The notes beneath the pieces were generated by a model that saw only the letters and a program-made list of their open reading frames with translations, was not told the DNA's origin and ran no database searches. From Prevotella sp. (lineage in GTDB: Bacteria > Bacteroidota > Bacteroidia > Bacteroidales > Bacteroidaceae): a DNA stretch of 64,000 bases. The stretch's first letter is position 1. Each line of letters starts with the position of its first letter. Below, in pieces: positions 8,092-16,606 of this stretch. Location of the stretch: the NCBI GenBank assembly GCA_016281815.1, contig JAEEJK010000096.1:26951-90950 (forward strand), given 5' to 3'. Both the position numbers and the translations under genes were made by a program.

Positions 8092-10025
8092 AAAAAGTAT
8101 ATGCTCTCCTCACGGCTCTCATGCTGACAATAGCGGCCACGGGCCAGACGCTGAATGTCAGGGTGGGCAGCGTCACCTATATGTTCCCTGCCTCGCAGAC
8201 GGGCGACATGACTTTTGCCGATGGCAAGGAACTGACCATCTTGGGCAAGACATTTGAGATGGACAACATCGATGCCATGACGGTGGATGACACCAGCGTG
8301 ACCGACGGAAGCATTGCCGTCAGTTACAACGGCTCATCGGCCAGCGTCACCGTGGCTGGCAATGTGGCACAGTATGTCACCCCAACAGTCAGTGGCGCGC
8401 ACGTATCCATCGTTCAGAGCGATGACCTGGACCAGGAGATCACCTACACACTGAGCGGTTCATCGACCGACGGTGAGTTCTATATGTCTGGCTCATACAA
8501 AGCCACCATAGAGTTGAACGGTCTGACGCTGACCAACACGTTGCCTGTATACAGCGGTGCGGCCATACACATCCAGAACGGCAAGCGCATCAAGGTGAAA
8601 GTGGTGACCGGAACCACCAACACCCTGACTGATGCCAAGGACGGAGAGCAGAAAGGTTGCCTCTATATCAAAGGGCACGCCGAGTGGGCTCAGAAGGGCA
8701 CTCTCAATGTGGTGGGCCAGGTGAAGCACGGCATCAAGACGGGTGAGTATATGACACTGAAAAACGCTACCATCAACGTCACTTCTGCCGTGGCCGACGG
8801 CATCAACTGTGAAGGATATTTCCTCATGGAGAGCGGTGCCGTCAACATCAGCGGCACGGGCGATGACGGCATCCAGTGTGATGTGGAAGGAGATACCTCG
8901 ACGGGAGAGACCACAGACCATGAGGATGAGGACAGCGGAAACATATACCTGCAGGATGGTGTCGTCACCATCTCCGTGACGGCGGATGCCGCCAAGGGTC
9001 TCAACTGCGAGGGTGACCTCAGGATAAGCGGTGGCGACATTACCGTGAAGACTGCGGGCGGCGGTGCCTGGGACAGCGACAAGTCGAAAGTCAAAGCCTC
9101 TGCCTGTCTCGGTGCCGATGGCAATATCAGCGTCAGCGGAGGCACGATGAACCTCACCAGCACGGGGGCTGGCGGCAAGGGTATCAACGGTGACGGCAAC
9201 TTCACTGCCACAGGCGGCACCATCACCGTCAAGACTTCAGGACAGGCTGTCGTGGCTACTTCCAAAGGTAGTCTCTCGACGGTTTCCTCTTCACAACAAC
9301 TCGACCGTTACAGCAGCAACTACAAGTCTTCGCCCAAGGGCATCAAAATCGACGGAGCCATCAACATCAGCGGCGATGCGGTCATCAGCATCACCACGAC
9401 CGGTGCTGGCGGTGAGGGGATGGAGAGCAAGACATCTATAGATATCAAGGGCGGACAGGTGACTGTCAACGCTGCCGATGATGCCATCAATGCCTCATAC
9501 CTCAGTTCAACAAGCGGCACCGGCAACCTGACCATCAGCGGCGGTCGTGTCTTTGCGCGCTCTACGGGCAACGATGGATTGGATGCCAACGGCAACTGCT
9601 ATGTCAGTGGGGGACTGGTATATGCTGTCGGCAGTTCACAGCCTGAGGTGGCCATCGATGCCAACTCGGAAGAACGGAAAAAACTGTATGTCACAGGCGG
9701 AACCATCATCGCTATCGGAGGACTGGAGAGTGGGGCTCAGTTATCGCAGTCGTGCTACTCTGCCAACTCTTGGAACAAAAATGCTTGGTATGCGCTGACC
9801 ATTGGCGGCGAGACCTTTGCCTTCAAGACACCGTCGAGCGGCGGCTCCAGGCTCATCGTCTCGGGTGCCTCGCAGCCTACGCTGAAAACCGGGGTCTCCG
9901 TCAGCGGCGGTACCAGCATCTTCGATGGCATGGGCTACACCGGAGCCAGCGTCAGTGGCGGGTCTTCCGTCAGTCTCTCGGCATATACCGGCGGTGGCAG
10001 CGGCGGTGGCGGCGGCAGATGGTAA
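8088..10025 (+). CDS. Secreted carbohydrate-binding beta-helix protein, Cthe_2159-like (DUF4353)
   Basis: The protein has 645 residues. A signal peptide (MKKVYALLTALMLTIAATGQ) is followed by a roughly 45-residue module similar to the preceding protein (DMTFADGKELTILG, TFEMDNIDAMTVDD). The rest is a long array of short beta-strand repeats with recurring GDDGIQ, KGLNCEG, DLRISGGDI, GGKGINGDG and AADDAIN signatures, typical of the right-handed beta-helix family of Clostridium thermocellum Cthe_2159, which binds polygalacturonate. The C-terminus is glycine-rich and ends in RW. It is immediately followed by a LytS-type kinase. A role in binding acidic pectin at the surface is inferred from the family, not shown. 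Confidence 0.75.
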   Translation: MKKVYALLTALMLTIAATGQTLNVRVGSVTYMFPASQTGDMTFADGKELTILGKTFEMDNIDAMTVDDTSVTDGSIAVSYNGSSASVTVAGNVAQYVTPTVSGAHVSIVQSDDLDQEITYTLSGSSTDGEFYMSGSYKATIELNGLTLTNTLPVYSGAAIHIQNGKRIKVKVVTGTTNTLTDAKDGEQKGCLYIKGHAEWAQKGTLNVVGQVKHGIKTGEYMTLKNATINVTSAVADGINCEGYFLMESGAVNISGTGDDGIQCDVEGDTSTGETTDHEDEDSGNIYLQDGVVTISVTADAAKGLNCEGDLRISGGDITVKTAGGGAWDSDKSKVKASACLGADGNISVSGGTMNLTSTGAGGKGINGDGNFTATGGTITVKTSGQAVVATSKGSLSTVSSSQQLDRYSSNYKSSPKGIKIDGAINISGDAVISITTTGAGGEGMESKTSIDIKGGQVTVNAADDAINASYLSSTSGTGNLTISGGRVFARSTGNDGLDANGNCYVSGGLVYAVGSSQPEVAIDANSEERKKLYVTGGTIIAIGGLESGAQLSQSCYSANSWNKNAWYALTIGGETFAFKTPSSGGSRLIVSGASQPTLKTGVSVSGGTSIFDGMGYTGASVSGGSSVSLSAYTGGGSGGGGGRW

Positions 10026-10061
10026 CCAAACAATATATCCCCATTTCTCACGTTATGGTAT

Positions 10062-11162
10062 ATGACAAAGATGATCTGGATGAAACAGTCGCGGCAGGAG
10101 AATCTGATATACTTGGCAGTGTGGGTGTTGCTCTTTGCATCCCCACTGCTGAGCCAGTATGTGCGGACTGTCAGCGATGACAACTTCAGGTTCGACTGGA
10201 TGGAGGTGTTCATCGTGTGGAGGAAGTTCTCGGTCTATCTGATCCTTTTCCTCATCCACAATTTCCTCCTGGCTCCAATGCTGGTGCATGGGCGTCGGCG
10301 TGGGGCCTATTTCTCCATCGTCGCCGTTGTCATAGCGGCATTCGTCATCTTTCAGTGCAGCAACAGACCAGAACGAAGGGAGCACAGACGGCACATGCCT
10401 CCTCACATGGAGCAACACGAGAGGAGACCGCCGCCATTTGGAAAACCGCCAGGACCGCCTCCCATCGTCGCTGAGCGCGACATCATGTCGGTCCTGGTCC
10501 TTATCCTGATGCTTGGAGCCAACCTTGGCATCAAGAATTATATCCGCAGCCGCGAAGACCGGAAAAGGTTGGCTGAACTGGAGAAGCAGAACCTGGAGCA
10601 GCAGTTGGAATACCTGCGATACCAGATTAGCCCGCACTTCTTCATGAACACGCTCAACAATATTCATGCGCTCGTGGACATTGACCCGGAGAAGGCCAAG
10701 GACACCATCCTCGAACTGTCGAAAATGATGCGCTTCGTTCTCTATGAGGGCAACAAGCAGGAGGTGCCGCTGGCGCGTGAACTGGATTTCATCAGACACT
10801 ATGTCGCGCTGATGCAGTTGCGCTATACCGACAAGGTGCGCATCAGTGTTGACCTGCCCGGGGAGGTGCCCGAACGGCAGATACCGCCTCTGATACTCAT
10901 CACCTTCATAGAGAATGCTTTCAAGCATGGTGTCAGTTATCAGCATGAGTCATTCATTGAGGTGAAAGTCGGAGTGGAGGAAGACGAACTGCGGTTTTCG
11001 TGCCGCAACTCAAAAGCAGAGAAAGCCAACGAGGAAAAGGGTGGGGTAGGGCTCGCCAATGTCAGGGAAAGGCTCAATCTGCTCTACAATCAAGATTACA
11101 CGCTCAACATTCACGACACGGCAGACATTTATTCTGTGCTGCTTGTCATCCCAATCAAATGA
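10062..11162 (+). CDS. LytS-type membrane sensor histidine kinase
   Basis: The protein has 366 residues. Four predicted membrane segments (about 16-32, 55-75, 82-98, 140-158) precede a coiled linker (about 163-187). The His_kinase domain of the LytS/YehU class has its phosphoacceptor at His192 in ISPHFFMNTLNN; the ATPase N-box is FIENAFKHG and the G-box is GVGLANVRERL. Between membrane segments three and four, residues 101-138 are unusually rich in His, Arg and Pro (HRRHMPPHMEQHERR then PPGPPP). It follows the beta-helix gene by 36 bases and precedes its response regulator by 68 bases. The signal is unknown. Confidence 0.9.
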   Translation: MTKMIWMKQSRQENLIYLAVWVLLFASPLLSQYVRTVSDDNFRFDWMEVFIVWRKFSVYLILFLIHNFLLAPMLVHGRRRGAYFSIVAVVIAAFVIFQCSNRPERREHRRHMPPHMEQHERRPPPFGKPPGPPPIVAERDIMSVLVLILMLGANLGIKNYIRSREDRKRLAELEKQNLEQQLEYLRYQISPHFFMNTLNNIHALVDIDPEKAKDTILELSKMMRFVLYEGNKQEVPLARELDFIRHYVALMQLRYTDKVRISVDLPGEVPERQIPPLILITFIENAFKHGVSYQHESFIEVKVGVEEDELRFSCRNSKAEKANEEKGGVGLANVRERLNLLYNQDYTLNIHDTADIYSVLLVIPIK

Positions 11163-11230
11163 CAGCCACAGCAACACAATTCTCTGTGTCTAAGCAATTG
11201 TGTCGACAATTATCTTTTACATATAAAAAA

Positions 11231-11929
11231 ATGAATATTCGCTGTCTCGCTATTGATGATGAGCCGCTGGCTCTGCAACAACTCGTCGCCTATATTGGCA
11301 AAGTGCCGTTCCTCGAACTGCAGGCTCAGTGCCAGAGTGCGGTTGAGGCCAGGGAGTTCCTGGAACATGACACCGTGGATGCCATCTTCTGCGACATCAA
11401 CATGCCCGACCTCAACGGCATGGATTTCGTGAAGTCGCTCGCTGTCCCGCCACTTGTCATCTTCACGACGGCCTACTCTGAGTATGCTGTCGAGGGCTTC
11501 CGCGTGAATGCTGTCGACTATCTGCTAAAACCTTTCGGCCTGCAGGAATTCCAGAGGGCGGCAAACAGACTGAGGGAGAGGCTTGAGGGACAAAGAGAGG
11601 GCTCTGACATCTTCCTCAAAACTGACTACCGCATCGTCAAGGTCAGCATTCCCAGCATCCGCTATATCGAGGCCATGAGCGAATACCTGAAGGTATGGAT
11701 AGAGGGTGAGCCGAAGCCCATCATCACCCTGCTCTCGATGAAGAAGATGGAGGAGCGGCTGCCGGATTCCTTCATGCGCATCCACCGCTCCTACATCATC
11801 AATCTCAACATGATTCAGGAGGTGAACAAAAACCGCGTCAAAATGGATGCATCTACCTTGCTTCCTATCGGCGATATGTACAAAGATGCCTTCCAAGCCT
11901 ATCTGGAGACAAAATTCATAGGCAAATAA
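11231..11929 (+). CDS. LytTR-family response regulator
   Basis: ATG at 11231 gives 232 residues; the frame is open further upstream but that part overlaps the kinase gene. The receiver domain spans 1-120 with acidic pair DD at 9-10, phosphoacceptor Asp55 (FCDINMPD) and Lys in LLKPFG. The LytTR DNA-binding domain follows (RIVKVSIPSIRYIEAMSEYLKVW, MRIHRSYIINL, LPIGDMYK). LytTR regulators bind direct repeats and often govern surface-protein genes. With the kinase upstream it forms a complete two-component system; the targets are likely nearby or surface related, but this is inference. Confidence 0.93.
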   Translation: MNIRCLAIDDEPLALQQLVAYIGKVPFLELQAQCQSAVEAREFLEHDTVDAIFCDINMPDLNGMDFVKSLAVPPLVIFTTAYSEYAVEGFRVNAVDYLLKPFGLQEFQRAANRLRERLEGQREGSDIFLKTDYRIVKVSIPSIRYIEAMSEYLKVWIEGEPKPIITLLSMKKMEERLPDSFMRIHRSYIINLNMIQEVNKNRVKMDASTLLPIGDMYKDAFQAYLETKFIGK

Positions 11930-12017
11930 CAACTCAATAAAAATACTTGCAGAATGATTGCCTTTTTCTGTTGAAATGTTAAAAAATAGTTTAGATATAA
12001 AATTGTTTGCAAAATAA

Positions 12018-12049
12018 TTTGGTTTATAACATAAACTTCTTTATCTTTG
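12018..12049 (+). promoter_or_regulatory. Bacteroidota-type promoter (TTTG-N20-TATCTTTG)
   Basis: A -33 TTTG at 12018-12021 and a -7 TATCTTTG at 12042-12049 are separated by exactly 20 bases, the primary sigma-factor form of this phylum. It should drive the membrane protein gene at 12159 and the regulator behind it. Confidence 0.75.
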
Positions 12050-12158
12050 CATCGTGATTCGAACACAAATGGCCTCTGGACGTGCTTTCTGCAGGAGTGC
12101 GGACAGGGTCGGAGAGCAAGAAAACATTTCTGTAAAACGCAAAAAAGCAAGTATTACA

Positions 12159-12833
12159 ATGGAAGAGAAAGAGAATTTGACTGCTGAGCGCAGTCTTGAG
12201 ATTATAACAGAGCAAATAGAGCGCAGCCGCAAAATGGTGGCAAAGGACACGGGTGAACTGCTCTTCATTTCTGGTATCAGCATGGTGGCCATCGCTGTCC
12301 TTATAGGCTTCTGCATCTATTTTACGGGTAATTTGGCATGCTATATCATGTACATATTCTTGCCAACCATTATCTATGTTGCCGACCGATATGTGAAGAG
12401 AAACAGACCGCAAGCCCCAACTGGTTTTGTCGGTTACTTGGTGGATAAGACCTGGCATACATTTGGCACCTTCGCTCTCTTATATTTTGTGCTCTTCAAT
12501 ATGTATCCCTTTGTAATGGGGCAGCAGAGCACAGAGAATCTTTTGCAACTGAACATCACTCCCTTCCGCACCATTCTTCTGCTCATGGGTATGACCATCG
12601 CCATCAACGGGCACATTCTGAAAAGCCGTTGGATGGTATTCTTTGGCATTCTCAGCGGTATCGGTGGGTTCGTATGGGAGATGTTCAACATGACGCAGGG
12701 CCTGCTGGGCTGGATGGGGATAGACACCAGCGAAAAAAGTATCGCTTATGGCATGGTGCCCAACATCATGATCGCAATCATTGCCATCATTGGCCTGATG
12801 CTCCCAGGCTGGATGCTCAAACGTCAGAAATAG
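12159..12833 (+). CDS. Six-segment membrane protein of unknown function
   Basis: The ATG at 12159 gives 224 residues; the longer frame from 12054 would begin only a few bases after the predicted -7 box and is unlikely. An acidic/basic N-terminal helix (LEIITEQIERSRKMVAKDTGE) is followed by about six hydrophobic segments (LLFISGISMVAIAVLIG, LACYIMYIFLPTIIYVA, FALLYFVLFNMYPF, TILLLMGMTIAING, WMVFFGILSGIGGFVW, MIAIIAIIGLMLPGWML). No enzyme motif is seen. A three-base gap separates it from a winged-helix regulator, a pairing known in Bacteroidota where the regulator probably controls the membrane gene. Confidence 0.6.
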   Translation: MEEKENLTAERSLEIITEQIERSRKMVAKDTGELLFISGISMVAIAVLIGFCIYFTGNLACYIMYIFLPTIIYVADRYVKRNRPQAPTGFVGYLVDKTWHTFGTFALLYFVLFNMYPFVMGQQSTENLLQLNITPFRTILLLMGMTIAINGHILKSRWMVFFGILSGIGGFVWEMFNMTQGLLGWMGIDTSEKSIAYGMVPNIMIAIIAIIGLMLPGWMLKRQK

Positions 12834-12836
12834 CCT

Positions 12837-13127
12837 ATGTTCAAGTCGTTAGACCCATTGCTGCACTCTGAGTTGCGACTGGCTGTCATGTCGCTGCTCA
12901 TCAGTACCGAAGAAGCCGAGTTCCCCTACATCAAGGAGCAGACGGGAGCCACGGCGGGCAACCTGAGTGTGCAGATCGACAAACTGTCGGCTGCTGGTTA
13001 CATCGAGGTCGAGAAGTCTTTCAAAGGCAAGAAGCCCTGCACCCTCTGCCGCATCACGCCCTCAGGACTGAAAGCCTTTGAGGAATACGTGGAGGCATTG
13101 AAGAGTTATCTTCCTCTGGCAAAATAA
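12837..13127 (+). CDS. Winged-helix transcriptional regulator (HTH_34 type)
   Basis: The protein has 96 residues, a single winged-helix domain: LDPLLHSELRLAVMSLL, then FPYIKEQTGATAGNLSVQIDKL as recognition helix region, AAGYIEVEKSFKGKKP as the wing and a C-terminal helix. This matches small ArsR/MarR-like regulators that repress a neighbouring gene. The two cysteines flanking the wing end (PCTLC) are not a known metal site in this family. It is co-transcribed with the membrane protein at 12159. Confidence 0.85.
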   Translation: MFKSLDPLLHSELRLAVMSLLISTEEAEFPYIKEQTGATAGNLSVQIDKLSAAGYIEVEKSFKGKKPCTLCRITPSGLKAFEEYVEALKSYLPLAK

Positions 13128-13141
13128 TCTTCCAACTTAAA

Positions 13142-14284
13142 TCATATAGACGGCATCTTGTATTCCACGAATGCCTCCATCGCTTCATAGCAAGCAAGGC
13201 CCAAGGCATCGTATTGGAGGGCGGTGGTGCGGTTGCGGTCTTCTGCCCGTTGCCAGAAGAGGCGCTCGTCATTGCCAAGGAAAGGCGCACTCTCCATCTG
13301 ACTCTGATGCTTGAGGATGGCATTGCGTTTCTCACGCAGTTCTTCCGGACTCATCGGCACGCACATTTCGATATCGGCGACATCCCATTCGGCCCAGGCA
13401 CCGCGATACATCCAAATGCGGCATTCCTCCAACCATTGTGCACCTGCCTTGCGCTCTTCGTCAATGGCAGCCAGTACGGCGTCGGTGCACTTGCGGTGGG
13501 TGCCGTGAGGATCGGCCAAGTCGGCCGCTACGTAGATCTGATGGGGACAGACCGATGCCACCAGTTCACGGATAGGCACGATGTCCCCCTCTGACATGGG
13601 CAGTTTCTCAATCCTCCCCGACTCATAGAAGGGCAGGTCAAGGAAATGGATACGGTCGCTGGGTATCCTGTTGTAGGCACAGGCCAGACGCGCCTCACCT
13701 CGGCGGATCAGTCCCTTTATCTTCAGCAGAACCTGCTGCTCACGCTCACCGCCCTGCTGGTCGACGATCATACGTTTCGCTGCATTGTATTGTTCTGTGA
13801 TGAATTCATCTTTGCCTTTTGCAAAAATTTGGTTGAAGCCGTTGATGAAGTGCATGAATCGGGTGACTTCCTCATTGTTGACGGCGATGTTGCCGCTGGT
13901 CTCGTAGGCCACATGCACGTCGTGGCCCTGCTGCATCAGACGACGGATGGTGCCGCCCATAGAGATGACGTCGTCGTCGGGATGGGGGGAGAAGACAATC
14001 ACGCGTTTCGGATAGGGGGTGGCTCGCTCAGGACGGGTCGAGTCGTCGGCGTTGGGCTTGCCGCCGGGCCAACCCGTAATGGTGTGCTGCAGTTGGTTGA
14101 ACACCTCGATGTTGACAAGGGCGGCTGAACCGTATTGCTCTACCCAGTGCTCCAGACCATGGTCTTGGTAGTCTTTGGTAGACAGTTTCAGCAGGGGCTT
14201 GCCCACTTCCTGGCACAGGTTGATGACATCGCGCCTTAACGGGTAGCGGTCGGTCTTGATGGTAGATGTGAGATTCAGATTCAT
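13142..14284 (-). CDS. PIG-L family deacetylase, matching the C-terminal half of the Bacteroidales NagB-PIG-L fusion
   Basis: The protein has 380 residues. The PIG-L/LmbE core carries the zinc-binding motif HPDDD (within VIVFSPHPDDDVISMGG) and a later His site (DPHGTH). These enzymes remove acetyl groups from N-acetylglucosamine-containing substrates. The first 80 residues (GKPLLKLSTKDY, NIEVFNQLQHTITGWPGGKPNADD) resemble the linker that joins a glucosamine-6-phosphate deaminase (NagB) domain to PIG-L in larger Bacteroides proteins; the NagB half is absent here. It is a single-gene unit, convergent with the regulator at 12837. The substrate is not known. Confidence 0.8.
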   Translation of the reverse strand: MNLNLTSTIKTDRYPLRRDVINLCQEVGKPLLKLSTKDYQDHGLEHWVEQYGSAALVNIEVFNQLQHTITGWPGGKPNADDSTRPERATPYPKRVIVFSPHPDDDVISMGGTIRRLMQQGHDVHVAYETSGNIAVNNEEVTRFMHFINGFNQIFAKGKDEFITEQYNAAKRMIVDQQGGEREQQVLLKIKGLIRRGEARLACAYNRIPSDRIHFLDLPFYESGRIEKLPMSEGDIVPIRELVASVCPHQIYVAADLADPHGTHRKCTDAVLAAIDEERKAGAQWLEECRIWMYRGAWAEWDVADIEMCVPMSPEELREKRNAILKHQSQMESAPFLGNDERLFWQRAEDRNRTTALQYDALGLACYEAMEAFVEYKMPSI

Positions 14285-14355
14285 GTCGGGAGGTTTGTGT
14301 GGTTTTTTGTATTAGGTTTTGTATTCTTTCCTAATAGTTACTGCTGGCCAATGAA

Positions 14356-16566
14356 TCATCGTGACAGGTATTTTTTCGTCGTGATGGAACCATCGGCGTG
14401 GCATTCTTTTACAATATATATCTGAGTCGTCTCAGTTGGTGAGTTGATTTTTTGTCCTTGCAGGTTGTAGTAGGTGCGTGCAATCACCTTTTGTCCCTGG
14501 CCTATTTCGGCAATGACTGTCATGTCATCTTTCACACCCTGAAACGAAGCCGCATAATCAGGCAAGTAATAGCCTAAATGGGGTGGCTGGTTGTAGGCGC
14601 AATTCTGCCAGGCAATACCCATGCGGTAGAGGTGGTCGTGCATGAGTGTCGGCACCCTTTGCTTTGTCTCAGCAGTACTGCTCACGATGTATAACTGTGA
14701 GGGATTGTTGCTGTTCCACCAGATCACTTCCTCGCGCCAATCACCAAAAATGTCTGCCTGCAGACAGGGGGTCGCTTTCGTGCCGTTGCAAGAGGACGGA
14801 CTCATGCCCAGCGATGCAAATGATTTCTGACTGGAACTGTTCGCAAAGATGCCCAATTCTGTCAGGCTGCTGGAGGACCATTTCGTGATACTTGTGCCAT
14901 CAAGCAGTTCTTCATATACGTCTCCATCCCAGTAGATGCGGAAGTTCATCGATGGCTTTCGCGTTCCTGCCTCCTTGCCGGTCACGGCATTGAACGGGTT
15001 TTGGTTACGGCTGCTCTGGTCAAAGCCACCATAGGCTGACCAAAACTCATAGCCACGGCTGCCTGTCACTATGTCTGCTGCCAGTCCTCGACCGTTGTCG
15101 GCTCCTTTCTGTCCTCCTTTCCATAAGATCTCACCAGTGGCAGCATCGTGCAGATCCCAGGCATAATCGCCTTTCTCTTCATGGATGTCGAAAAGTTCCA
15201 GGCCAGGTCGGTCGGGGTTCATGTCGCCCAAATGGATGGCGTCTCCATGCCCGAAGCCTACGGCATAAAGCATCTTGCCGTCGTGGTCGAGGGCAGCCGA
15301 ACCCCAGATGATCTCGTCGTATCCGTCACCATCTACATCGCCTGCCGAGAGGTTGTGATTGCCGTTGGCATACATCGTGTTGCGCCCCATTCCGGAAGTA
15401 CAGGCTGGGGGAGTGTAGGTCTTGGTGTTGCCGTCGGCATCCATCAGCCGGTAGGTCGTCTTTTTGTCGGAACTGTGCAGCCAGCGGGTCTTCAGTTTCT
15501 CTCCGTCGAAATCCACTGCCCAAAGATATGAATAGGTGTAGTAGCCTCGGCACATGACGGCTGAGGGCCGTTCTTCCTGACCTGCCAGATAGGCTACACA
15601 AGCCAGGTAGCGCTCACCACGGTTGCCATAACTGGAATAGTCTTTTTTGTTACTGCGGTCGTCCCAGTTGAATGTGCCCGACGCCTCGCTCAACGTCGCC
15701 AGTGCGTTGCGGTTCGGATAGTAGGCAATGGTGTGTATGGCCTTACCCGTCAGTCCCTCAAACACCGTCAGGTATTCCTGTCCGCCGTCGATGCGCCCGC
15801 CGGAGTTGCGCCAGTCCTTCGTGTTGCTTGCATTCCGGATCGATGCGATGTCAGAGGCTTGGTTGACATAAGTCCCTGCTGCGTCTTTTGAGCCTGGAGC
15901 CGTCTTGCAAATCAGTTCTGCCTTGCCATCTTTGTCAAAGTCGTAGACGAGAAACTGCGTGTAGTGTGCTCCGGCACGGATGTTGACACCCAGGTCGATT
16001 CGCCAGAGTTTCTCGCCTGTGAAGAGACGGTAGCAGTCTAAATACACGTTTCCCGTATAGCCATCCTGGGAGTTATCTTTCGAATTGCTCGGATCCCATT
16101 TTACTATGAGTTCGTATTGTCCGTCACCATCCACGTCTCCCACTGAACAGTCGTTGGGTGAGTAATTGTAGTTTCCGCTCTGATTGCTGGCAGCAGAGGG
16201 ACGGTCGAGTTGCAACAGATGGTACCCGCGTTTGTTGAATGTGACAGGGGCGATGGTGTCGGTGGGAATGCCGTTCTGAAGCGTTACCAACTGAAACTCT
16301 GATGAAGCGGTTGATACCACTCGCTTGCTGGTGGCATTGCGGATGGTGTCGCCCACCACAGTTCCGTCTTTCAGCAAGAGAAAGGAGGTGTGCACGTCAT
16401 CGCTGCCAAGCAACCTCCAAGTGAGGAACGACGATGCCGCATCATTGCCGATGCATACAAAACCACGGTCCAAACTCTCTTGCTGCGACAACGGGGTGTC
16501 GGGGGATTGCGCTATGACTACGGCTGCGCAAGTAAGCAGCATCAGGGATATGACAGTCTTTCTCAT
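14356..16566 (-). CDS. Rhamnogalacturonan lyase, polysaccharide lyase family 11
   Basis: The protein has 736 residues with a signal peptide (MRKTVISLMLLTCAAVVIA). The body is an eight-bladed propeller of the PL11 (YesW/RhiE) type with repeated calcium-site motifs such as SVGDVDGDGQYELIVKWDPSNS, YDFDKDGKAELI and SAGDVDGDGYDEIIWGS. PL11 enzymes cleave rhamnogalacturonan I by beta-elimination, releasing unsaturated products. The C-terminus (YYNLQGQKI ... IYIVKECHADGSITTKKYL) looks like a T9SS sorting tail. It follows the GH43 gene by 40 bases on the same strand, so both attack pectin backbone and side chains as one operon. Confidence 0.93.
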   Translation of the reverse strand: MRKTVISLMLLTCAAVVIAQSPDTPLSQQESLDRGFVCIGNDAASSFLTWRLLGSDDVHTSFLLLKDGTVVGDTIRNATSKRVVSTASSEFQLVTLQNGIPTDTIAPVTFNKRGYHLLQLDRPSAASNQSGNYNYSPNDCSVGDVDGDGQYELIVKWDPSNSKDNSQDGYTGNVYLDCYRLFTGEKLWRIDLGVNIRAGAHYTQFLVYDFDKDGKAELICKTAPGSKDAAGTYVNQASDIASIRNASNTKDWRNSGGRIDGGQEYLTVFEGLTGKAIHTIAYYPNRNALATLSEASGTFNWDDRSNKKDYSSYGNRGERYLACVAYLAGQEERPSAVMCRGYYTYSYLWAVDFDGEKLKTRWLHSSDKKTTYRLMDADGNTKTYTPPACTSGMGRNTMYANGNHNLSAGDVDGDGYDEIIWGSAALDHDGKMLYAVGFGHGDAIHLGDMNPDRPGLELFDIHEEKGDYAWDLHDAATGEILWKGGQKGADNGRGLAADIVTGSRGYEFWSAYGGFDQSSRNQNPFNAVTGKEAGTRKPSMNFRIYWDGDVYEELLDGTSITKWSSSSLTELGIFANSSSQKSFASLGMSPSSCNGTKATPCLQADIFGDWREEVIWWNSNNPSQLYIVSSTAETKQRVPTLMHDHLYRMGIAWQNCAYNQPPHLGYYLPDYAASFQGVKDDMTVIAEIGQGQKVIARTYYNLQGQKINSPTETTQIYIVKECHADGSITTKKYLSR

Positions 16567-16606
16567 TTTTTCATTTGAATGATATGCCCAATATGCCTAA
16601 AACGTT

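Noticed and set aside
8493..9265. Long minus-strand open frames within the beta-helix gene
   Set aside because: They are shadows caused by the biased codons of the Gly/Ser/Thr/Asp-rich repeats.
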